Below are positions 33,318 to 38,461 of a DNA stretch of 38,461 nt, piece by piece. The stretch spans positions 1-38,461 of the forward strand of contig JAABXR010000374.1 of NCBI GenBank assembly GCA_011776225.1, read 5' to 3'. The first letter of the stretch is position 1. Every line of letters starts with the position of its first letter. Under the pieces are notes generated by a model that made no database searches, was not told where the DNA came from, and saw nothing but the letters and a program-made list of their open reading frames with translations. Position numbers and translations under genes: made by a program. The DNA is from Phycisphaerae bacterium (GTDB lineage: Bacteria; Planctomycetota; Phycisphaerae; Sedimentisphaerales; Anaerobacaceae).

Positions 33318-34544
33318 TTATTTGCGGATCTTAATTCTTCGCTGTGAAGCTACTTTGCCGTAAAGCTTCTGCGTTTCATAGGTCACTGTTACGGTCAGTT
33401 CTTCTTCATCGCCCTTAAGTTCCAGATCGTCCGGTACACGCCACGTGTACCCGCAGGTTCCTGCTCACCCAAACGGCATGACACCCTCGGCCACGATACT
33501 GCCATCGGACCGCGTAATGACCACATTCGGATCGAGCGACTTATTCACTTTCATGGTGTGAATCACCTTGCCGTCTTCATCTTTGTACTCTTTTTCGATT
33601 TTGACCGACGTATCATCCAGCCCGCGGATCATGATATCCAGCTTCGGATCCACCAGTACGGCGGCGAACTTGATCTTATCGCCACGTCTGAACGTGGTCT
33701 TGTCTTTACCGGGCTCATCAAAGACAACTGCCGGTTTGCTGGAGAAGTCAAGCACATAAGGTCCATCTTTGCGAATCGTGATACCATAAACGGTCTGCTT
33801 TTCCTCTTCGGATTGCCCTTGTGCGTTCGTGTGATAGTTGTTCGAGATGCTGATATTCAGATTATCATAGGTGATGTTCAGGAGATATGGCGTGTAGTCA
33901 CCCACCGGCACCTTGCATTCGGTAACTGCATCGGGCCAGCGTTCCTTTATGGTTCCTACCGGCACTGAGACGTAACCCGCTTGTTTCAATGAGCCTTTGA
34001 ATTCGGCTTTTTCGAGTTGCCGGTTACCTTTGCCGGTTCTGAACACACCCAATTCGCCCTTGTAAGGGAGAACACCCAGTTTGGTTTCCCCTTTGAGGGT
34101 CGTGAATTGATAATACTTGTCGTCGATCATGTGATAAGAATACAGGCTCCATGAGCCCCACCAGTAGGGGCCGAATTCATTTTCGACGTCATGCAGGTAA
34201 AATTCCCGTTCCGGCCTCTCTCCCAACAGTACCTTAAATGGGCGGCCGGCGAAGGTGATCTCACCTTCTTTCACATCTTCCCTCTTTTCCCGCTCCATCC
34301 TCCGGACAAATGAAGGCCGATGTTTTTCCGCAAGATCGATCTCCGAGATTGTGCTTTCTTCAAGCTTGCAACTCACCAGATTTGGATCTGACAGGAATTC
34401 CTTCTCCCTTGCAGCCTGCTCTTGCCTTGATCTCGGTGACGTTCTCCTGGTCGGGGCTGCTTTTTTACAGCCCGGCAGGAAAAAGCCAACTGTCAGAATG
34501 AGCAACAATAATATACAACTTGCTTTAAGACATGATGTTTTCAT
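33318..34544 (-). CDS. Lipoprotein with in-frame UGA, candidate selenoprotein (unknown function)
   Basis: A type II signal peptide (MKTSCLKASCILLLLILTVGFFLPGC) with lipobox LPGC is followed by a charged segment and a beta-rich body of about 320 residues (KPFKVLLGERPEREFYLHDVE-like strands; no family recognised). The track ends at TGA 33465-33467 after MPFG. The same frame continues for 48 sensible codons (AGTCGYTWRVPDDLELKGDE, then LTVTVTYETQ, ending KIRK) to TAA 33318-33320. This supports recoding (or a nonsense mutation); a hairpin after the TGA is described separately. ATG 34544 gives a standard lipoprotein signal; the track start GTG 34559 has AAGGA too close to it. Without readthrough the product ends at 33465. 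A strong promoter is upstream at 34609-34637. Confidence 0.75.
33420..33467 (-). promoter_or_regulatory. UGA codon followed by a bSECIS-like hairpin
   Basis: After TGA the minus strand reads GCAGGAACCTGCG, then GGTACAC-GTGGC-GTGTACC. The latter is a perfect 7-base stem with a 5-base loop whose first base is G, 20 bases after the UGA. The first 12 bases can also form GCAG-GAAC-CTGC. A stem of at least four pairs, a loop starting with G and a distance of roughly 16-37 bases is the bacterial SECIS pattern for selenocysteine insertion. Shape and spacing were judged by eye. Confidence 0.45.
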
Positions 34545-34608
34545 GGCATAGATACTCACTTTCCTTGAAAAGCGTTCCCTAAAATGCCCGAATGATCACA
34601 TTTCGAGT

Positions 34609-34637
34609 AATATACTTAAAATCTCTGAGATTGTCAA
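34609..34637 (-). promoter_or_regulatory. Strong promoter of the UGA-containing lipoprotein gene
   Basis: On the minus strand, a perfect TTGACA (34637-34632) is followed after 17 bases by TATATT (34614-34609). The spacer carries the small palindrome ATCTC-T-GAGAT. The leader to ATG 34544 is about 58 bases. An intact promoter argues that the gene is expressed and not a decaying remnant. Confidence 0.6.
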
Positions 34638-34774
34638 AATAAAGTCTCCAAAAAGACTGAAAAAATGCCGTAGACCAATTCTAAATTCTCAATTCACTGG
34701 CTCATTAGAAGTAGGCGCCAAGGCGCCTGTTTACTTTCTAACTGGGCTCAATTCTAACATTTACATTCTCCCTT

Positions 34775-34817
34775 CGCATTTCTACCTCCGGTTCGCATTC
34801 TCTCTATTCACTCCGGC
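34775..34817. repeat. 43-base intergenic repeat, copy 1
   Basis: CGCATTTCTACCTCCGGTTC... runs to CTCCGGC and recurs at 37882-37924 with two mismatches in 43 bases. The two copies bracket the HEAT-repeat gene region. No known insertion sequence was recognised. Confidence 0.7.
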
Positions 34818-35198
34818 ACTGTCGTGACTGTATGGTGTCGTGTCAATCACAATCATCATTAATCATTTCCTTTGGGTGGCAGACTCAAAGCCGAAGGCTT
34901 TGGGGATGGTAATTTTCAACGTTATTCTGAACGCAGAGAAGAATCTACAAAAATTAGTCAATAATCATTCATCCTTAATCATTTATTTAGCTTGCCCCGA
35001 TCTGTTTGGGAGGGCAGGGATTTACGCATCCCACCTTTTTTATTTGGAATAGCAAACTTCACTTCGAAATGCTTCAAAGTTCTTTAGCAAAAAGGCCGAA
35101 GACAATATATCAGCCCGGCTCTACGAGATAACTTGATTTCATGGCAATGCTTGGCTATTCATGGAATTTTAAATTCCTGATGTCGTAGGGGGAAAATC

Positions 35199-35252
35199 AT
35201 GTTTTTTAAACGTCTAAATAGGAAACGTCAGATTAAGAGAAGGATTTTATGA
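35199..35252 (+). CDS. 17-codon leader ORF overlapping the next gene; looks like a copy of the HEAT-protein N-terminus
   Basis: MFFKRLNRKRQIKRRIL is preceded by a strong GGGGGA ribosome site and stops at TGA inside the ATGA of the next start (35249). Its first 13 residues match the N-terminus of the HEAT-repeat protein at 35829 (MFLKRLNEKCQLK) at nine positions. It is either a real leader peptide coupling translation to the next gene or the stump of a duplicated signal segment. Confidence 0.45.
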   Translation: MFFKRLNRKRQIKRRIL

Positions 35253-35809
35253 AGAAACAAAAAGCAAAGAAAAAACGGTTGCTCTTGAAAATACTTATTT
35301 TGGTGTCTTTTATATTGCTGTGTTTGACGGGCTCTCTTTTTTATCTTGCGTACAGGATAATAGAATTGTTTCCGGTAAGGGTCGAGATGAGTGACCCTAA
35401 AATTGCTCCTTTGTTGAATGCTGCAGAATCTTTTGAACGTGTAAAATACGGTTTTTCACCCCTTCCGGAAAAGGCTGATGTTCGACTCGAATCGCGTCCG
35501 ATGAGACAAGCATATGACGCAATGCTTCACATATCTTCAAAGACATCAAGAACCATCGCCTTCAGGAAAACTGACAAGGGTTATCGCTGGATAGGGGAAC
35601 AAGAAACGTTTCGGGGACCAAATCGGTATAAGACGGTTGATGGAACTTTCTACGAAGAGATAACCCTAACATTTCATATAGAAAAGGTCTCGGGTCATCC
35701 GACAAATAGGTTGAATGTTTCGTATTTTGGAGAAGACCCACGGCTTGCAAATCTTCGAAAACTCACTATCAAAGATGTTCAGCCGATTCTTAGAGAATGG
35801 GGATATTGA
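35249..35809 (+). CDS. Membrane-anchored protein of unknown function
   Basis: A 186-residue protein. A very basic start (MKKQKAKKKR) leads to one membrane helix (about 12-36), followed by an extracytoplasmic domain of about 150 residues. The latter ends with a beta-rich part (TVDGTFYEEITLTFHIEKVSG) and a short helix (NLRKLTIKDVQPILREWGY). No family was recognised. The ATG has AGAAGGA upstream and overlaps the leader ORF. It is followed 19 bases later by the HEAT-repeat gene in the same direction, so they are probably co-transcribed. Confidence 0.75.
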   Translation: MKKQKAKKKRLLLKILILVSFILLCLTGSLFYLAYRIIELFPVRVEMSDPKIAPLLNAAESFERVKYGFSPLPEKADVRLESRPMRQAYDAMLHISSKTSRTIAFRKTDKGYRWIGEQETFRGPNRYKTVDGTFYEEITLTFHIEKVSGHPTNRLNVSYFGEDPRLANLRKLTIKDVQPILREWGY

Positions 35810-35828
35810 TGGTTTAGAAAGAATGATT

Positions 35829-37640
35829 ATGTTTCTTAAGCGTTTAAATGAGAAATGTCAGCTAAAGCCGTTTATGAGGGTTTTCGCAGTACTTGCGATA
35901 TTGACTGCAGTAAACCTGATCCCTTCCAATTCGAACACGGCTATTGCCAAAAGCACTCCGGAAACTGCATCCATTTCTAAAGATAAAACAGAGACAGTGG
36001 AGTCTTTGATAAAGCAGTTGAATGGAAGTTGGAGAGGTTACGGAGGTCGGGGAAGTTGGCGTGTCCACGAAGACGCCGTTAAGGAGCTTATAAAAATAGG
36101 AGAACCGGCGATAGAGCCGCTGATAAAAGCGCTGGGGGATAAAGATATGTCTGTCCGTTCAGATGCCCTTGAGGTGCTTGTAAGAATAGGAGAACCGGCG
36201 ATAGAGCCGCTGATAAAGGCGCTGGCCGATAAAGATCCGAATGTCCGCGAATACGCCGCTGTTGCGCTGAAGTGGATAGGTGATGACAGGGCGGTAGAGC
36301 CGCTGATAAAGGCGCTGGCCGATAAACATCCGGATGTTCGCCAAAGAGCCGCTGAGGCGCTGGGGGATATAGGTGATACAAAAGCGGTAGACCCGCTGTT
36401 ACAGGCGTTTAAAAATAATTATATCTGCCACTACGCTGCTATTGCGCTGGGCCAGATAGGAGATACAAAAGCTGTAGAGCCGATGATAAACGCGCTGGGG
36501 GATAGAAAATCGAGTATCCGCGCTGCCGCCTCTACGGCGCTGGGATTGATAGGTGATACAAAAGCGGTAGAGCCGCTGATAGAGGTGCTGGCCGATAAAA
36601 ATCTGGATGTCCGCGAAGCCGCCGCTCGGGCGCTGGGTATGATAGGTGATGCCAGGGCGTTGGAGCCGCTGATAAATGTGCTGGCCGATATGAATAAAAA
36701 CAATGATTTCCGCCAGGACGCCGCTTGGGCGCTGGGCAGGATTGGTGATACAAAAGCGATAGAGCCGCTGGTAAACGCACTGGGGGATAAAGATTGGTTT
36801 GTCCGCGATCACGCCGCTGAGGCACTGGGAAATATAGGTGATTCAAAGGCAGTAAAGCCGCTGATAAAGTTGCTGGGTGATGAAGATAAGTATATCCTCC
36901 GTTCAGTCGAAGATAGCTATATCGTTCGTTCAACCGCCGCTGAGGCGCTGGGCAAGATAGGTGACAGGCGAGCGATAGAGCCGCTGATAAACGCGCTGGG
37001 GGATGAAGAAGGGCGTGTCCGCAAGGCAGCCGCTGAGGCGCTGGGAAAGATAGGCGACAGGCGAGCGATAGAGCCGCTGGTAAACGCGCTGGGTGATAAA
37101 GATTGGTCTACCAACATAACTGCCGCTGAGGCGCTGGGCCGGATAGGTGATAAAAAAGCGGTAAAGCCGCTGATAAATGCGCTGGGATATGGGGATTGGT
37201 CTATCCGCAGAGCCGCCGCTCGGGCGCTGGGCCGGATAGGCGATACAAATGCTGTAGAGCCCCTGACAAAGTTGCTGGGTGATGAAGATATGTATCTCCG
37301 CATAGCCGCCGCTGAGGCGCTGGGCCGGATAGGTGATACAAAAGCGATAGAGCCGCTGATAAAGGCATTGGGGGATAAAAAATGGCACGTCCGCAAAGCC
37401 GCCGTTCTGGCACTGGGCAATATAGGTGATGTAAGGGCGGTAAAGCCGCTGATAAACTTGCTGGGTGATGAAGATAGAGATATCCGCAGGGCCGCCGCTG
37501 GGGCGCTGGGCCGGATAGGTGATACAAAAGCGGTAGAGCCGCTAATAGAGTTGCTGGGTGATAAAGATAAGTATATCCACGAAGCCGCCGCTGAGGCCCT
37601 TGAGAAATTAAACTACAAGCCGGGAATCCATGAAAAGTAA
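35829..37640 (+). CDS. Secreted HEAT-repeat (PBS-lyase-like) protein with 16 repeats
   Basis: About 603 residues. The N-terminus has a basic start and a hydrophobic segment (about 17-36, FMRVFAVLAILTAVNLIPSN), so it is exported or membrane-anchored. From about residue 80 to the end are 16 full HEAT/PBS-lyase-like units of about 31 residues plus a last half unit; the consensus is AAEALGRIGDTKAVEPLIKALGDKD. Insertions occur in units 7 and 9 (ADMNKNND and ILRSVEDSYI). Such repeats form a curved alpha-solenoid for protein binding; phycocyanin lyase activity is not implied. The track start at 35715 extends into the previous gene; ATG 35829 (or 35823) is preferred, though the ribosome site is weak. 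Confidence 0.88.
   Translation: MFLKRLNEKCQLKPFMRVFAVLAILTAVNLIPSNSNTAIAKSTPETASISKDKTETVESLIKQLNGSWRGYGGRGSWRVHEDAVKELIKIGEPAIEPLIKALGDKDMSVRSDALEVLVRIGEPAIEPLIKALADKDPNVREYAAVALKWIGDDRAVEPLIKALADKHPDVRQRAAEALGDIGDTKAVDPLLQAFKNNYICHYAAIALGQIGDTKAVEPMINALGDRKSSIRAAASTALGLIGDTKAVEPLIEVLADKNLDVREAAARALGMIGDARALEPLINVLADMNKNNDFRQDAAWALGRIGDTKAIEPLVNALGDKDWFVRDHAAEALGNIGDSKAVKPLIKLLGDEDKYILRSVEDSYIVRSTAAEALGKIGDRRAIEPLINALGDEEGRVRKAAAEALGKIGDRRAIEPLVNALGDKDWSTNITAAEALGRIGDKKAVKPLINALGYGDWSIRRAAARALGRIGDTNAVEPLTKLLGDEDMYLRIAAAEALGRIGDTKAIEPLIKALGDKKWHVRKAAVLALGNIGDVRAVKPLINLLGDEDRDIRRAAAGALGRIGDTKAVEPLIELLGDKDKYIHEAAAEALEKLNYKPGIHEK
36100..37600 (+). repeat. Coding tandem repeat, about 93-base units
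   Basis: The HEAT units are similar at the DNA level as well (for example GCTGAGGCGCTGGG and AGCCGCTGATAAA recur throughout). This suggests recent expansion by unequal exchange. The repetition also creates long antisense ORFs, which are not real genes. Confidence 0.7.
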
Positions 37641-37780
37641 ATAATCCCTACCTGTTCACCGGGCCGAAAACGCTGGATATGCCGACGGCTTGAATCAATA
37701 AATGTGTGTATAATGCTATAATTATCTTCATGTAATAAAGCCTTCCCTGTAAAAAATTAGAAAGCCATCACGCAGCGATT

Positions 37781-37841
37781 CCACAATTTTACACTTTGAG
37801 TTGTGGTTTTAAACTTTTCACTTTCAACTTTAAACTGTTTC
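37781..37841. repeat. 61-base intergenic repeat, copy 1
   Basis: CCACAATTTTACACTTTGAG... to TTAAACTGTTTC recurs at 38401-38461 with six mismatches in 61 bases. CCACAA and TTGTGG at its start can pair as a hairpin. Both copies lie in the same intergenic region, which points to a dispersed non-coding element. Confidence 0.7.
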
Positions 37842-37881
37842 AAGCCCCTTTCACCCATGTATCTATAAATCCACGCATCTA

Positions 37882-37924
37882 CGCATTTCTACCTGCGGTT
37901 CGCATTTTCTCTATTCACTCCGGC
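37882..37924. repeat. 43-base intergenic repeat, copy 2
   Basis: CGCATTTCTACCTGCGGTTC... matches 34775-34817 with two differences. A GC hairpin (GGCCC-GAAC-GGGCC) overlaps the end of this copy but is missing from copy 1. Confidence 0.7.
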
Positions 37925-38025
37925 CCGAACGGGCCTACGTGATACTGTACGATGCGAATCGCGGCCTACGGTAGAAATGCTCCATTTCCCCCCACGCTAT
38001 ACAAGACATGAGCCTCGAGAATCCA

Positions 38026-38066
38026 ACTTTAGCTCACTTTAGGCACTTTAGACACTTTAGCTCACT
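38026..38066. repeat. Short tandem array of ACTTTAG units
   Basis: ACTTTAGCTC, ACTTTAGGC, ACTTTAGAC and ACTTTAGCTC follow one another with a 9-10 base period. It is about 70 bases upstream of the -35 box of the RNA unit. Confidence 0.6.
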
Positions 38067-38129
38067 CTTAACTAACGAGAATTGAGCATCCAGAATCGAT
38101 TAAATTTTCTTAAAAAAGTTCATTTTTTA

Positions 38130-38158
38130 TTGAACATTTAATGACCGTTTGGTATAAT
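38130..38158 (+). promoter_or_regulatory. Strong promoter of a putative non-coding RNA
   Basis: TTGAAC (38130-38135) and a perfect TATAAT (38153-38158) are separated by exactly 17 bases. Transcription would start near 38165, at the first hairpin. Confidence 0.6.
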
Positions 38159-38164
38159 TACAAT

Positions 38165-38288
38165 CGCCACAGAAGTGGCAGATAGCGGAGAACCGCAAGT
38201 TTAGCCCTGTACCATTTAGGCGTTAGCCTGAGCAAAATTGGTTCAGGGCGCAAAAAAACCAATATTTGTCGATAAACGACAAGTTTTT
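38165..38288 (+). ncRNA. Putative structured non-coding RNA or riboswitch (about 124 nt)
   Basis: Hairpins in order: GCCAC-AGAA-GTGGC (38166-38179), GCGG-AGAA-CCGC (38185-38196), and a compound stem GCCCTG/CAGGGC (38204-38209 with 38244-38249) that encloses ACCA/TGGT and the inner hairpin AGGC-GTTA-GCCT (38218-38229). An A-rich linker follows, then an intrinsic terminator (38266-38288). The first two hairpins carry the same AGAA loop. A promoter with ideal spacing precedes it. No protein is encoded inside. No Rfam family was recognised by eye. It could be an independent small RNA or a terminating leader for a gene beyond the window edge. Confidence 0.5.
38266..38288 (+). terminator. Intrinsic terminator of the putative RNA
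   Basis: TTGTCG-ATAAA-CGACAA is a 6-base perfect stem with a 5-base loop, followed by G and TTTTT. It ends the unit that starts at the 38130 promoter. Confidence 0.6.
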
Positions 38289-38305
38289 GAACATTTTCTT
38301 GCCCC

Positions 38306-38330
38306 GTTAGATAGCGAAGCGTTATCTAAC
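38306..38330. repeat. Palindrome, REP-like
   Basis: GTTAGATA and TATCTAAC pair around a 9-base loop (GCGAAGCGT), extended outside by CCCC and TGGG with a bulge. The form is that of a dispersed palindromic element or an additional hairpin downstream of the terminator. Confidence 0.45.
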
Positions 38331-38400
38331 TGGGTGGTCTATAAATGACAAAAAACAACCGTTTTACGCCGGCTAAAATAAGAGTCCGCCCGAAGGCCCT

Positions 38401-38461
38401 CCACAATTTTGCATTTTTAGTTGTGGTTTTACACTTTTCAATTTCAACTTTTAACTGTTTC
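38401..38461. repeat. 61-base intergenic repeat, copy 2 (reaches the window edge)
   Basis: The same element as 37781-37841, with 55 of 61 identical bases. It may continue beyond the window. Confidence 0.7.

Larger units (their letters stand above)
34560..35198. other. 639-base intergenic region with promoter and repeats
   Basis: Contains the lipoprotein promoter (34609-34637), a palindrome AGGCGCC-AA-GGCGCCT (34713-34728), the first copy of a 43-base repeat (34775-34817), an inverted repeat CAAAGCC-GAA-GGCTTTG (34886-34902), a weak hairpin GGGAT/ATCCC followed by TTTTTT (35017-35041) and a palindrome GGAATTTTAAATTCC (35163-35177). A 70-codon ORF at 34840-35052 runs through these repeats and is not believable. 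Confidence 0.6.
37641..38461. other. 821-base repeat-rich intergenic region to window end
   Basis: No coding gene was recognised. Contents: a 61-base repeat (37781-37841, 38401-38461), the second 43-base repeat (37882-37924), a hairpin GGCCC-GAAC-GGGCC (37922-37935), an ACTTTAG tandem array (38026-38066), a complete promoter-RNA-terminator unit (38130-38288) and a palindrome (38306-38330). An ATG at 38345 opens a frame to the edge, but that frame runs through the repeat and is not supported. Confidence 0.7.

Noticed and set aside
33465-33467. UGA explained by a recoded genetic code (UGA as Trp or Gly)
   Set aside because: Other genes in the window (for example those ending at 10870 and 35809) end at TGA with no coding sequence continuing after it, so UGA is a normal stop.
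34840-35052. 70-codon plus-strand ORF
   Set aside because: It runs through inverted repeats and a T tract, has no ribosome site and no recognisable domain.
36088-37527. Several long minus-strand ORFs opposite the HEAT gene
   Set aside because: They arise because the DNA repeat unit has open antisense frames. Their proteins are repetitive (LSAALSPVLLFL-like), without start signals or domains.
36100-37600. Regular repeats considered as a CRISPR array
   Set aside because: The repeats are about 93 bases, translate to HEAT units in one frame, and have no spacers.
38345-38461. ATG opening a frame to the window edge
   Set aside because: Most of the frame is the 61-base non-coding repeat, so it is unlikely to be a gene start.

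Overview
The window looks like a chromosomal segment of a Planctomycetota bacterium, most likely Phycisphaerae or a Sedimentisphaerales-like lineage. This is inferred from gene style, not from a marker gene. The signs are a giant secreted protein with an N-terminal dockerin-like calcium repeat plus CotH, LTD and LamG modules, Tat-exported Gfo/Idh/MocA oxidoreductases and sugar-isomerase-like TIM barrels, a YVTN propeller fused to c-type cytochrome modules, and ECF sigma factors paired with membrane proteins. TGA is used as an ordinary stop by several genes. No rRNA, tRNA, CRISPR array, insertion sequence or phage module was seen.

Layout. 1-2291: a Tat-exported TIM-barrel/ceramidase-like fusion, cut by the left edge and broken by a one-base frameshift near 600. 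2324-8392 (-): the giant surface protein. 8762-13837 (+): DUF362 protein, site-2 protease, pseudopilin-like protein, zinc alcohol dehydrogenase and two tandem PAC2-family proteins. 13908-18617 (-): a Gld-type ABC operon (ATPase, permease, GldG-like protein, DUF4340 protein) with a promoter overlapped by a palindrome. 18843-22950 (-): Gfo/Idh oxidoreductase, TIM-barrel protein and propeller-cytochrome protein, probably one carbohydrate-oxidation operon. 23221-25841 (-): GAF/SpoIIE phosphatase, cytidylate kinase and acyltransferase, with a divergent acylphosphatase. 26327-30303 (-): two ECF sigma factors, each followed by a membrane protein (one a large vWA protein), separated by a promoter and a 34-codon membrane peptide on the + strand. 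30759-38461: sparser accessory DNA with a DUF6249-like protein, a PilZ protein, an unknown membrane-anchored protein behind a long structured leader, a lipoprotein with an in-frame UGA, a small membrane-anchored protein, a 16-unit HEAT-repeat protein, and repeat-rich intergenic DNA ending in a promoter-hairpins-terminator unit.

Most interesting. (1) The lipoprotein at 33318-34544 reads through an in-frame UGA into 48 more plausible codons. The UGA is followed by a 7-bp hairpin whose apical loop begins with G and lies 20 nt downstream, which fits a bacterial SECIS, so it is a candidate new selenoprotein of UxxxC type. (2) An apparently complete small RNA or riboswitch-like unit lies at 38130-38288. 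(3) A long leader at 32089-32318 has mutually exclusive stems and a terminator-like hairpin. Regulatory and RNA calls come from reading the sequence by eye and were not computed.
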